Shown: piece after piece, positions 33,056 to 43,318 of the stretch | Position numbering within the stretch: position 1 is the stretch's first letter | How the letters are laid out: every line of letters starts with the position of its first letter | Assembly: GCA_026168455.1 (NCBI GenBank) | Contig: JANSJX010000041.1 | Coordinates: forward strand, 1-64,000 | DNA: 64,000 bases | Reading direction: 5' to 3' | Source: Theocolax elegans | Taxonomy: Eukaryota > Arthropoda > Insecta > Hymenoptera > Cerocephalidae | Notes under the pieces: generated by a model | The model's input: only the letters and a program-made list of their open reading frames with translations | Databases searched by the model: none | Told to the model about the DNA's origin: nothing | Position numbers and translations under genes: made by a program

Positions 33056-36000
33056 TCAGCAGGTGCGTGAGGTGAATCTCAACAGCGGGTCCGGTAATAT
33101 ACCGAAACCCACAATTGAGTTCACACAAATTAACTTGCACCACAGCAAAAGCGCCTCGGCGATTTTAGCCAGACGCATGGCTGGGGTGCACACAGGCATA
33201 TGCCTAATCCAAGAGCCTTGGCTATACAAAGGAAAAATTGCTGGTTTAAATAATATAGGCACCCTGATAAGTGGCAACACTGACTCTGCAAGAGCGTGCA
33301 TTATCGTCAAAGGCTTGCAGGCAGAGTCGGTGACAAGACACTCCACAAGGGATCTGTGTACCGCGCGCCTCACCTATAAATCGGTGGGTGGTACAAAAAG
33401 AGTAATTATGGTGGCGGCAGCGTATTTCCCCTATAAAATGACGGTTTGCCCGCCAGAGGAAGTAGTATCTCTAATTAGAGAATGCGAAGATAGTGGTGTA
33501 AGCCTAATAGTGGGATGTGATGCAAATGCACATCACACAGTATGGGGCAGTACTAACTGCAATAGCAGAGGAGAAAAACTAGTGGAGTATTTATGCTCTA
33601 CAAGCATGGACATTCTGAATAGAGGGAGTAGACCCACTTTCCAAAATGCTATAAGAGAAGAAGTCATTGACATAACGATTGCATCGAGAGGTAGCGATAC
33701 GTGCGTCACTGACTGGAGGGTGCTAGACGAGGTCTCTATGTCGGATCACAATTATATTGCCTTCCGCATAGGAGGACTCAGTACAGTCTATAATTGGACA
33801 AGAAATCCAAGGAAGACAAACTGGGCGGGCTATAGGGAGGAACTCAGGGCAAGGATGGGTGGCTTCCCTGTATCATATGGCACAGCAGAGGACATCGATC
33901 ATTGCTGCGGTTTCCTAAAAAACGTAATAGTGGGCTCGTACGAGAACAATTGTGAGTTGAGAAGAAAAGCTGAAACCAAGGGGGCACCCTGGTGGAACCA
34001 CTTTCTAGAAAAACTCAGGAAGAAGGTCAGAAAGCTCTACAATAGGTCCAAGCGCACAAAGAGTGAGATGGACCTAAGGCTTTTCAGAACGGCACAGAGG
34101 GAATATAAGAAAGAGATAGAGAAAGCCGCAGTGGAAGGGTGGAGGAGTTATTGCAGTAAACAGAAAACTGTATCAGATACAGCTAGGCTCTGCAACATAC
34201 TCCAAAATCCAAAGAAACCTGCGGTAGATTCTATCAGAACAAAGGAGGGAAGCTGGACCAAAGATGGTCAAGAAGCACTAACAAATTTATTGGAAACACA
34301 CTTTCCTGACTACCGAGAGGAAGACTCTGACGACAGATGGGGTCTCTCGGCACGAGGGGAAGATTGGAGAATGGCAAGATATATTACAGGCAAAGAAAGG
34401 ATTAAGTGGGCATTAGGTACATTTGAACCTTATAAGGCGCCGGGACCGGATGGTATCTTTCCGGCACTGCTACAGCAGGGCGGAGACATACTCATTCCGG
34501 CTCTGGAAAAACTTTATCGAGCATGTCTTGCTCTAGGATATATACCGATAGGATGGAGATTGGCAAAAATAGCCTTTCTACCAAAGCTAGGAAAAGTGCA
34601 ACACACTACATCTAAGGATTTTAGGCCGATAAGTCTTACGTCGTTTGTATTAAAAACACTGGAAAGACTTGTCGATAGATATATCAAGGAGACGCCTCTC
34701 CGAAGTGAACCGCTGCACTGCCGACAGCACGCCTATCAGGCAGGCAGGTCGGTGGACACAGCACTGGTAGATGCGGTAGGTTTTATTAAAAAGGGTATGG
34801 AAGATAGAGGTATGGTGCTGGCGGCTTTTCTAGATATAGAAGGGGCCTTTATCCATACTACCAGAGAATCGATTACAAGAGGAATGAAGGATCATAAGAT
34901 TCCTGGGACCGTCATCAGATGGATAAGCAATATGCTGAACTCCCGGGTAATAATGGCAAACTGGGGGTCATACAGTAGTACTGGAAAAGTAAGAAAAGGA
35001 TGCCCACAAGGAGGGGTGTTATCACCAACTCTTTGGTGCCTTGTTGTGGATGACCTGATTCGTGAATTAAATGAATCAGGTATTTACACTCAGGCCTATG
35101 CGGACGATGTGGTCATCATGGTAAAAGGGGATGATGAGAATATTCTGGCGGGTCTCATGCAATGTGCACTTGGACTCGTGGAAAATTGGTGTAAACGGGT
35201 AAAACTTGGTGTGAACCCCAGCAAGGTCAATATCTTGCTATGTACAAGTAGATATAAGACCAAGCCAATTGTGGGCCTCCGATTACAGGGGACCCCAATT
35301 GAATTGAGCAAAGAAGTTAAATTCCTGGGTGTGGTAATTGACTCTAGGCTCAACTGGGGGAAACATGTAAAGGCAAAGTGTGATGCAGCAGTAAACACTT
35401 TCTGGGTCTGCAGAAGAGCGTTTGGTAGATCTTGGGGACTTGGTCCTGAGAAGGTTAGGTGGTTGTATGAAGCCATCATTAAACCAAGGCTCATGCATGG
35501 AGCCCTGGTATGGTGGAGTAAATGCAATATTAAGGCACACATCAAGACCCTGGATAAAGTCCAGAGAATGGTTATGCGGGGTATTACAGGCTCAATGCGC
35601 ACGACACCAACGGTCGCATTGGAGACCTTGTTAGATCTTCCCCCATTAAATGCGGAAATTAGGACATGTGCTTACAAAGCATTCTGCAGGCTCTTCGGAA
35701 CGGCAGATTGTAAGTTGTTCAGGGATAAAGAGCTGATAAGTCAAACATTGCCACTTATCGAAGAAAGAGGGTGTGATAAAATGTCGGAGAGGATCTTCTT
35801 CTCCAAACCATACAAAATCACTTATCCGGATAGAAAAGAATGGGAGGAAGGATCACACGAGCTACTGAAAGGTAGCACAGTGTGGTTCACGGATGGCTCT
35901 AAGAATGAAGAAGGAGTTGGAGCTGGGGCGTGGGAGAAAGGGAGTGTGCTAGAAATAGTATGCTCACTCGATGCGCACGCCACAGTGTTCCAAGCAGAAG

Positions 36001-36725
36001 TAAGGGCCATTACTGAAGCGGCGGACAGCATACTGAATAGGGGGATAAAGAATAGAACTGTTACCTTCTGTTCGGACAGCAAAGCTACTCTAATGGCACT
36101 AGAAAGTAACACGATCACGTCAAAAGAAGTGTTGAAATGCAGAAATGCACTGGAGTCCCTGGCTGTGCAAAATGTAGTAAATCTACTTTGGGTACCAGGT
36201 CACTCCGGAATAATAGGTAATGAAAAAGCGGACAAGCTAGCAGGCATGGGAGCAAATCGGACACGAGCAAAGCATTGCAGTGTGGCCCTACCTGCCTGTG
36301 AGATAAAAAGAACAACAAAGAGCTGGCTCAAGAGTGAGTTAATAAGAAAATGGAAACAAGAGAAAGGATGTAAACAAATGAAAGATCTTATAGGAAACAA
36401 CCTGCCGGAGGAATGGATACACTCCCTAAAGAATCGAAGCAGAAAAACGCTTAGGTTAATGACGGGTTGGTTGACGGGACACTGGAATGTAGGGTACCAT
36501 CTGGAGAAGATGGGGCTACGAGCCTCTAGTAAATGCAGATGGTGTGAAAAGGAAAAAGAAACAACGGCACATCTTCTCTGTAAATGCCCAGCTCTAATGG
36601 GCACTAGAATGAGAGTGTGCGGAAAGCCTCTGTTGGAAGCGGAGGAAATAAAGGAATTCAACCTGACGTCCTTTTGCAAGGTGGTTGAATGCATAAATAA
36701 GGTATTGCAAAAGAAAAATAGGTAA
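33048..36725 (+). CDS. Non-LTR ORF2: AP endonuclease, reverse transcriptase, RNase H
   Basis: About 1225 residues from the ATG at 33048, chosen because it overlaps the ORF1 stop; an in-frame ATG at 33015 would add 11. The APE-type endonuclease spans roughly 20-240, with LIQEPW (Glu ~56), CDANAHH and SDHNY (~231). RT spans ~400-720: FLDIEGAF (~594), KGCPQGGVLSPTLW and YADDV (~683). RNase H at ~940-1070 has FTDGSK, AEVRAI, CSDSKA and WVPGHSG. A C-terminal CCHC knuckle lies at ~1163 (CRWCEKEKETTAHLLCKC). The RNase H domain places it in the I/LOA group. In RT motif A the usual second Asp (AFD) reads AFI, possibly damaging; all other signature residues are present. Confidence 0.93.
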   Translation: MPNQQVREVNLNSGSGNIPKPTIEFTQINLHHSKSASAILARRMAGVHTGICLIQEPWLYKGKIAGLNNIGTLISGNTDSARACIIVKGLQAESVTRHSTRDLCTARLTYKSVGGTKRVIMVAAAYFPYKMTVCPPEEVVSLIRECEDSGVSLIVGCDANAHHTVWGSTNCNSRGEKLVEYLCSTSMDILNRGSRPTFQNAIREEVIDITIASRGSDTCVTDWRVLDEVSMSDHNYIAFRIGGLSTVYNWTRNPRKTNWAGYREELRARMGGFPVSYGTAEDIDHCCGFLKNVIVGSYENNCELRRKAETKGAPWWNHFLEKLRKKVRKLYNRSKRTKSEMDLRLFRTAQREYKKEIEKAAVEGWRSYCSKQKTVSDTARLCNILQNPKKPAVDSIRTKEGSWTKDGQEALTNLLETHFPDYREEDSDDRWGLSARGEDWRMARYITGKERIKWALGTFEPYKAPGPDGIFPALLQQGGDILIPALEKLYRACLALGYIPIGWRLAKIAFLPKLGKVQHTTSKDFRPISLTSFVLKTLERLVDRYIKETPLRSEPLHCRQHAYQAGRSVDTALVDAVGFIKKGMEDRGMVLAAFLDIEGAFIHTTRESITRGMKDHKIPGTVIRWISNMLNSRVIMANWGSYSSTGKVRKGCPQGGVLSPTLWCLVVDDLIRELNESGIYTQAYADDVVIMVKGDDENILAGLMQCALGLVENWCKRVKLGVNPSKVNILLCTSRYKTKPIVGLRLQGTPIELSKEVKFLGVVIDSRLNWGKHVKAKCDAAVNTFWVCRRAFGRSWGLGPEKVRWLYEAIIKPRLMHGALVWWSKCNIKAHIKTLDKVQRMVMRGITGSMRTTPTVALETLLDLPPLNAEIRTCAYKAFCRLFGTADCKLFRDKELISQTLPLIEERGCDKMSERIFFSKPYKITYPDRKEWEEGSHELLKGSTVWFTDGSKNEEGVGAGAWEKGSVLEIVCSLDAHATVFQAEVRAITEAADSILNRGIKNRTVTFCSDSKATLMALESNTITSKEVLKCRNALESLAVQNVVNLLWVPGHSGIIGNEKADKLAGMGANRTRAKHCSVALPACEIKRTTKSWLKSELIRKWKQEKGCKQMKDLIGNNLPEEWIHSLKNRSRKTLRLMTGWLTGHWNVGYHLEKMGLRASSKCRWCEKEKETTAHLLCKCPALMGTRMRVCGKPLLEAEEIKEFNLTSFCKVVECINKVLQKKNR

Positions 36726-36828
36726 AATGGAGGCACAGCACAATGGGCATACTGGTCTGAGTGCTAGTTCGGCATGTCCCTGAGTTAGGGCCGCCGGAAC
36801 ACCTCCTGATCGAGACTAAGACTAAGAC

Positions 36829-38381
36829 TTCCCACGCATTAAGTCGATTATTTGGAAGTTTGCTATATTTTTGTTCTGGTAGGCCTTTCAAAGAGTCACC
36901 GATTAAAAAATGACCTAGCGTAAGTGCATTTAAATCATTGATGTCAGTTGACATAGGCGTTAAAGGTCGTGAGTTCAAAATAGCTTCAACTTCAGTGGCA
37001 AACGTATAAAATTCTACAAATGTAAATCGTTTATCGTACGCTACTCGCTTAAAATGATGTTTAAATTGCTTTACAGTAACTTCCCATAATCCGCCAAAGT
37101 TGGGTGCATAGGGAGGAATAAAATGCCATTTTATTTCGCGTTTATTCGTGAAAGATTCTAGTTCTCTTTTAAATTCGTTGGATTTAAATAATTCGTATAA
37201 TTTATTTAATTCTGAATGCGCGCCTCGAAAGTTTGTCGCATTATCGGAATAGATGTGTTCTGGTAGCCCTCGTCGTGATACAAAACGATTTAAGGCAGCT
37301 AGGAACGCGCTCGTAGACAAATCTTCAACGATCTCGATGTGAACAGCTTTGACTGTCATGCAGATAAATATAGCGACGTAACATTTTATGAATTTTGTAT
37401 TTCGATATTTTTTCTCTTTTATAAAGAATGGTCCACCGTAGTCTACACCTACGTGATTAAAGGGACGTGATTGACGTATTCTCATACTAGGAAGATTTCC
37501 TATTTTATAAGTGTTTAAATTTGGCTTGCAACGATAACAAACAATGCAACTTCGTATATATTTTCTTATTTGATTTTTTCCGTTAATTATCCAATACTTT
37601 TCTCGTATCGAGTACAATGTATTTTGAATTCCCGTGTGAAAATTGTTAACATGATAATTTTTGATTATTAGATCTGTAAAATGACTATTTTGAGGCAATA
37701 TTATCGGATGTCGTTTTGAAAAGGAAATCAATGCTTTTCTGATTCGTCCGCCGACGCGAAGAATGCCGTGTTTGTCGATAAAAGGATGTAAAGAAGCTAA
37801 AAAATTATTATCTTTAATCAGTTTTTTATTTTCGGGACAATGTAATTCATTGGCAAATGACGTTTTTTGTATTAATCGAATTATTGAGTTCTCAGCTCGA
37901 TTTAATTCGGTTAAATCGATTGTCAATTCCGGTTTACGATTAATCTTTTTGACTCTAAATAATAAAGCAAAAATTCGTTTCAATTTTGTTAGTGACGATT
38001 GATTTTCTATGATTTTTAATAAATGTTTCATATCCGAATTAATCAAAAAACATTGAATCCTTTTAATTTCCTTTGATCAGTTACGCCGGGGATCGTCGAC
38101 TTAGACCAAAGAGTTTTTGATTCTACTAACCACTTGGGTCCGTATATCCACAATGAATTTTCTAAAAAATCGTGTGGTAGCTGACCTCTAGATAAAGCGT
38201 CCGCGGGATTATCGGAAGATTTGATGTGATGTCAATCTTTAGAGTTCGTTTTTAGTTGAATGTCGGCGACGCGATTAGCTACGAATGTTTTTAATAAATT
38301 TGGGGTTGTATTAATCCAATTAAGCGTAATACTCGAATCTGACCAAAAGTAAGTATGATTAATGACGATTTTTATTGAATT
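36829..38381 (-). repeat. Second copy of the Pao RNase H-integrase segment
   Basis: It matches 29196-30748 with only two differences seen (an Asn-to-Lys change near 36866 and a silent change near 37159). It encodes the N-terminal ~400 residues of the same integrase frame and the end of RNase H, including the same TGA and T-run shift. It is cut on the left by the 3' end of the LOA element and on the right by a fold-back element. Confidence 0.92.
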
Positions 38382-39110
38382 ATTTTATTCAAATAGTATA
38401 CAATATTGGTTGTATACAATATATATAAAATCTGTATACAATCTGTAAAAAAAATAATCTATACAATTTGATAAAAATTTTATACAAAGAGTAAAGAAAT
38501 TTCTCTATTTCTTATTTTTGTATAAATAAAAAATTTGGAAGATTGAAAACAGAAAATATATTAGGCATTTGGAAACAGCTGCAGCACTGCCCTGTGAACG
38601 ATGTCTCTTTCAGTTGCTAATAAAAAAGTTGAAAATCGACTTGACAACCAAAGAACAAAACATTTGGTCAGACCCTGTCTAACCTTCATGATGTGCAAGT
38701 CGATGTTGAAGAGTCCGTTGGATGTAACGAAATGGTAGTTTAAAAATTTTGGCCAAATCGCGATGAAGGAAAAGTTGTTGACATTTTTTCAAGATCGTTG
38801 GTGTCAGTGGCAGCAGCAATTCTTGGTTGCGTTAATCTCCTCATCATCGATGGTTCTGATGTCCATAACCTCTACAGTTTTTATCGTTCACAGGGCAGTG
38901 CTGCAGCTGTTTCCAAATGCCTAATATATTTTCTGTTTTCAATCTTCCAAATTTTTTATTTATACAAAAATAAGAAATAAAGAAATTTCTTTACTCTTTG
39001 TATAAAATTTTTATCAAATTGTATAGACTATTTTTTTTACAGATTATATACAGATTTTATACATATTGTATACAACCAATATTGTATACTATTTGTATAA
39101 AATAAATTGT
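38382..39110. mobile_element. Fold-back element replacing Pao protease/RT
   Basis: Arms of ~215 bp (about 38382-38605 and 38888-39110) start with ATTCAAATAGTATACAATATTGG-type sequence read in opposite directions. The ~280-bp interior (CTTGACAACCAAAGAACAAAA, CATGATGTGCAAGTCGATG) is homologous to the interior of the large fold-back at 43319-44947. The arms differ, so the two share a core but not their ends. Confidence 0.8.
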
Positions 39111-39229
39111 ATACATTTTGTATACAATCTGTATACTATTTTTTTACGTGGGTTGTACGGTTTGCATTTTTCTTTATCTAGTACACGACATGAAATACAA
39201 AATTGAAATAGTATTCCCATAAACTTAAT

Positions 39230-39510
39230 ACAAATTTAGTACAAATTTTGTACAAATTCTGTACAAATTCTGTACAAATTTAGTACAAATTCTGTAAAAA
39301 TTTTGTACAAATTTTGTACAAATTCTGTACAAATTCCGTACAAATTCCGTACAAATTTAGAACTGTGAATTCGGACTTTTTAGGTACGAATTTTGTACAA
39401 ATTTTGTAAGAATTTTGTACAAATTTTGTACGAATTTTATACTAATTTTGTACTAGTTTAGTACCAAATTCGGTACTGATTTTGTACTAAATTTGTACTA
39501 ATTTTTTTAA
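39230..39510. repeat. GTACAAATT-type tandem repeat
   Basis: About 20 copies of an ~11-12-bp motif (GTACAAATTTT, GTACAAATTCT), degenerating to GTACTAATTTT to the right, next to the fold-back element and still inside Pao. Confidence 0.85.
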
Positions 39511-39584
39511 TAGGGTTTTGTTGTTACAAAGGCTTTGGCAAAACCCCTTTGTTCAATTTTACAAATTTTGTGCGGAGGGCCATT

Positions 39585-40514
39585 TTAACTTCTTTCATAT
39601 GTTATTTTTTCGTTTTCGTGTTTCGATAACGTAGCTGCTGATTTATATAAAAATTCGATTAATTGATCGAGAGTCGGAAATTTATCTCGTTCGAGAGTTT
39701 CTTCCCACTTCGTGCGTATATTTTTATGTAATTTTTCTTCCAAAATTTGAACAACAATTTCCGGTGATAAGTTAACATTTAAGCTAGCTAAACATTGAAC
39801 ATGTTGTTGAGCTTCATCGGCTAATGACTCGACACTTTTACGATTTTCTTTCTCTTGGCTCGGTAAATTTAAAAGTAAAGATAAATGACTAGAAATTAAG
39901 AGGCGCTTATTTTCGTATGCTTTTTGTAACAATTCCCAAGCGCGTATATAATTCTCCTCCGTAACTGAAAAAATCTGAATTTTCTTTAAAGCTTCGTCTT
40001 TTAATGCAGCCCGTAGATAATGCAATTTTTCAACATCCGATAGTTCGTCGTTTTGATGAATTAAAGAAAGAAATGAATCTTTGAAGCTAAGCCAATGCTC
40101 GTATTTGCCGTCAAAAATTGGAATAGGCGTTTGTGGTAGTTTTAATTTTCGTTTTATACCGATGGACGGTGTACGAATCTCGTCTATGTGCAAGTTACTT
40201 TCCGTATTCAAATTAGCTTCACGAATGTTGTTTTTAGAAAGATGTTTTTGCGCTGCGCTCATGGCGTAATAATATTCGTTCATTATCAAATATCTTTCCG
40301 CTATACTAGCTTCCGAATTGTCAAGAATGTCTATTTCGTCGTGTATTTTATCTAGGCTTTCGATTAATTTATTTATTTTTTGTGTACGCAATTGTAATTG
40401 ATATGCATCTTTGTTAGTTTCGTATTGTTCTAAAAACAGTTTTAAAGAATTGATTTGACCTTTGATCGAATTTCGTTGTGATTGTAAAGCAATTAAACGT
40501 TCGCATTGTGCCAT
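39585..40514 (-). CDS. Pao gag, N-terminal part
   Basis: 309 residues starting at MAQCERLIAL, with an N-terminal coiled coil (about 10-95). The DUF1759-type BEL/Pao gag domain follows (LPQTPIPIFDGKYEHWLSFKD at ~126, LHYLRAAL, WELLQKAYENKRLL). The frame stops after NEKITYERS, where family members continue to CCHC knuckles and an aspartic protease, so gag is 3'-truncated at the internal deletion. It would form the particle shell of the retrotransposon. Confidence 0.88.
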   Translation of the reverse strand: MAQCERLIALQSQRNSIKGQINSLKLFLEQYETNKDAYQLQLRTQKINKLIESLDKIHDEIDILDNSEASIAERYLIMNEYYYAMSAAQKHLSKNNIREANLNTESNLHIDEIRTPSIGIKRKLKLPQTPIPIFDGKYEHWLSFKDSFLSLIHQNDELSDVEKLHYLRAALKDEALKKIQIFSVTEENYIRAWELLQKAYENKRLLISSHLSLLLNLPSQEKENRKSVESLADEAQQHVQCLASLNVNLSPEIVVQILEEKLHKNIRTKWEETLERDKFPTLDQLIEFLYKSAATLSKHENEKITYERS

Positions 40515-41140
40515 TTAGAAGTTGAAGTATAATTTTATCGAATGTACTATTTATACGTATGACTAGTTACTAAAAATCTTTCAAATAAAAAATGCCTATA
40601 TTTTCGTATATTTCGTGGTGACTTTAAAAAGGCACTTACCAATTGTATAATTTTGATGCACTCGATGATGTGTGCAGAAGTCGAATTCCGTTTATTTGGC
40701 GTTTAAACGTCAAATCGTCGTGATGTTGATGAAGATGTCGTTCGCGTTGAATTCGTATATTTGCGTAGCACCGTACGTCGATACGGTATCCCTTGTAATC
40801 GTATATTCGTATATGTGTACGTGAAGTAGTGATATTTTTTTTAATCGTACGAATTATGGTTTGTGCACTCGTTTTCGTGTAATCGTATGAGGTTGTTTTT
40901 AGAATTGGCCAATTCTAGTCGTATCTTTTCGCTTTATAACGTATCACTTCGCATCATTTCGCATCGTTTCGCATATTAGTGACGTTTAATTTAGTGGATA
41001 TCACGAACGTTTACGTGTAATTTTGTCGCTTGATTTGACGTATGTTTAGCACACAATAATCACTATACAAATCACTGCACTTCACGACACTCAGTTTTTC
41101 GCTTATATGTATGCACTGGTTATTATTTTTTTGTTTTTAA

Positions 41141-41160
41141 AAATCCGGCTCGAAGGACCA
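41141..41160 (-). promoter_or_regulatory. Pao primer-binding site, tRNA-Tyr type
   Basis: On the minus strand, eight bases after the 5' LTR, TGGTCCTTCGAGCCGGATTT is complementary to the 3' end of insect tRNA-Tyr including CCA (tRNA identity from memory). It primes minus-strand DNA synthesis. Confidence 0.8.
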
Positions 41161-41168
41161 AAATTTTA

Positions 41169-41870
41169 TGCACCGTCGTATGGGTGCGTCGCACCAAAAA
41201 TTAATCTAGTACGACTGATATCCGTAAATAAAATCAAACACAAAATGAGGTGTAAGAATAGAAGTGTATATTATTTCGTATATGCAAGCGTGTACAAAAA
41301 TGATCTCGACGTGTAAGGTTCGAGAGCTTGGACAAGACCGTCTTCAGTTGTATCCTTAAAGGTGTTCGCTGCGACCCTTTACCATTTTCACATCTGGGAT
41401 GCAATAAACAAAGTATGTGCATTTTACAATAGTGGGTTTTTCCCGAGACATTAGGAGCCGGAGCACATATGGTACGGCATAGCCTCGTTGATCGGTTCGC
41501 AAATAGGTATGCTAGAATTCGGGTGCAATAAAAGACAAAAGGTACTGCTCGATAGATCGACCAGTATAACATTCGCATAGAAAATATTAATCATTAAGCA
41601 CGGTAACGTTAGAAGTAACAATGGATTTTATAAATATACAACTCACGTAGAAAATTTCGATATTAGGCTACAAGCATTGAATTATTCTTAAAGTACATTA
41701 TAGCATGCAATAAACATTATACTTCTAAGTGTACAGTCGATGTCGTTCAAATAATAAGCGTTAATTACACAAACGTATTGATAGAATACAACTTATTGTT
41801 ATTTTGGACTCAGCGAGAGAAGTAATAATAATTCACGTAAATATGAGTAAATCACAGGCGCAATTGTTCA
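41169..41870 (-). repeat. 5' LTR of the Pao element
   Basis: 702 bp, TG...CA bounded, partner of 28098-28799. On the minus strand it should contain the promoter; no clear TATA was fixed. Confidence 0.95.
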
Positions 41871-42007
41871 GCATGATTTACTATCTTCTATCTGCTATAT
41901 TCAAAAACAGTTAAATAAGAAAATGAAAACATATTTGTAGACGTTTCAAAAAGCCTAGTTACAATTAATATGAAATTGCTGCAATATATTACTAAATATA
42001 TATTGTT

Positions 42008-42175
42008 CCCTACTAGCACACAACATTGTGGCAACGTTGTCTCAACGATGTTTTGACATATCGCGGCAACTTTCATAAATCTTAGCGGACATATCCCACG
42101 TTGTAGCAACAATGCTCCAACGTTTCAACAACTTTTATAACAACTTTGTAACGTTGTCAAAACAACGTTGCCACG
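42008..42175. mobile_element. Truncated copy of the CCCTACTAGCACACAAC MITE
   Basis: It has the same end and inner blocks (CTTAGCGGACATATCCCACG) as 13527-14253, but the middle and right end are missing. Confidence 0.8.
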
Positions 42176-42270
42176 ACGACGAATTATTGAATCAGGTTTG
42201 AATAGCTACGAAAAAACATATTACAATATTTAAATAAAGTAATCATTAAGATGTTAACATTTGAATGTTA

Positions 42271-43275
42271 ATTGAGGAGCTGGATGCAAGAACACGCCGA
42301 GCGCGGCGAATGGATAGAGGAGGCGGAGAGAAATTAAGAAATTGACGTCACCGTGACCAAATTTTTTAATTTGCCGAATTTAATTTAAAAAAATACTGTC
42401 GTATGCAGAATTAAAAGATGCAACTTTTTTCTATTTAATGTTTTTCTGTACGATGTACAGATCAAATGAAAAAAATTAAGAATATAAAGATAAATAAAGA
42501 TATTTTATAGCATCAAAAAGCAGTTATTATATTTAAACCATTTTTATGCTGTAGTTGGATACAATATTACAATGCGATTTTCAATAAATAACAAAGACGG
42601 CCAGATTTATGCCGCGAAGCAGATGACCATTACGGCGACGAAGTCGATGTTCATTTGTTTACAATTTCGTTGTTTATATTTATGAGTGTACACAAAATTT
42701 ATTTCTCTGATTTTGGCGCTTGCTCTATCTGCGAAATTTTTTATCCAAATAAGCTGAAATTTTTAAGAAATTATCTTCAAATATAAACGAACAAATCTCT
42801 CGCTGGAAGTTTGCGAAGTCTAAGACTTTACAACACACTTTCGGGTACTAAATACTGAAACCGTATTAAAAGCTTGTTATTTACCTTAAGTTCAATTGTT
42901 GTATAAAATTTGTTTAAAGTAGAATTTGTTACAGGTTTATATTTATCGTTAGACTATATTAAGTATCTGTACGAAAAATCAGGGAATTTCATTAAGATTT
43001 GTCAAAGTTACAGCGATTCAATTTTGAAAAATGGATTAAAAATCTGTTCTCTAAATTTCCAGTTCTTAATTTTTTTTCATCTGATCTGCACATCGTACAG
43101 AAAAACATTAAATAGAAAAAAGTTGCCTCTTTTAATTCTGCATACGACAGTATTTTTTTAAATTAAATTCGGCAAATTAAAAAATTTGGTCACGGTGACG
43201 TCAATTTCTTAATTTCTCTCCGCCTCCTCTATCCATTCGCCGCGCTCGGCGTGTTCTTGCATCCAGCTCCTCAAT
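42271..43275. mobile_element. 1.0-kb fold-back element, TTA target duplication
   Basis: The ends ATTGAGGAGCTGGATGCAAG and CTTGCATCCAGCTCCTCAAT are inverted; arms are about 210 bp. They include TGGATAGAGGAGGCGGAGAG and a CpG-rich block CGCCGAGCGCGGCG. TTA flanks both ends (42268-42270, 43276-43278), a PIF/Harbinger-type TWA duplication. The ~590-bp interior has only chance open frames. Confidence 0.85.
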
Positions 43276-43318
43276 TTACTTACCTATCGTTCACTGCTTC
43301 CATGTTGATTAAAACTAA

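Larger units (their letters stand above)
31154..36828 (+). mobile_element. LOA/I-group non-LTR retrotransposon, near full length
   Basis: 5.7-kb element with a ~816-bp 5' leader, ORF1, ORF2 and a ~100-bp 3' UTR ending CGAGACTAAGACTAAGAC. It lies opposite in orientation to the Pao host. The left junction cuts Pao just after the KIFDPLG codons; the right junction enters Pao again at integrase, 1958 bp earlier in Pao coordinates. Much higher GC than its surroundings and two full-length frames suggest a young insertion. Confidence 0.9.
28098..41870 (-). mobile_element. BEL/Pao LTR retrotransposon, defective and rearranged
   Basis: The element is bounded by 702-bp LTRs and a 5-bp target duplication GCATG (28093-28097 and 41871-41875). 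On the minus strand the order is 5' LTR, primer site, gag, then a replaced middle, RNase H and integrase, polypurine tract and 3' LTR. Protease and the RT core are absent; a fold-back element (38382-39110) and a short-motif tandem repeat (39230-39510) occupy their place. A LOA-type retrotransposon (31154-36828) lies between two copies of a 1.55-kb Pao segment (29196-30748 and 36829-38381). Both copies share the same internal stop and frameshift, so the element was already defective when the segment was duplicated. Confidence 0.93.

Noticed and set aside
42910..43161. 83-codon frame inside a fold-back element
   Set aside because: Spans interior and arm of the element; no motif; likely chance.
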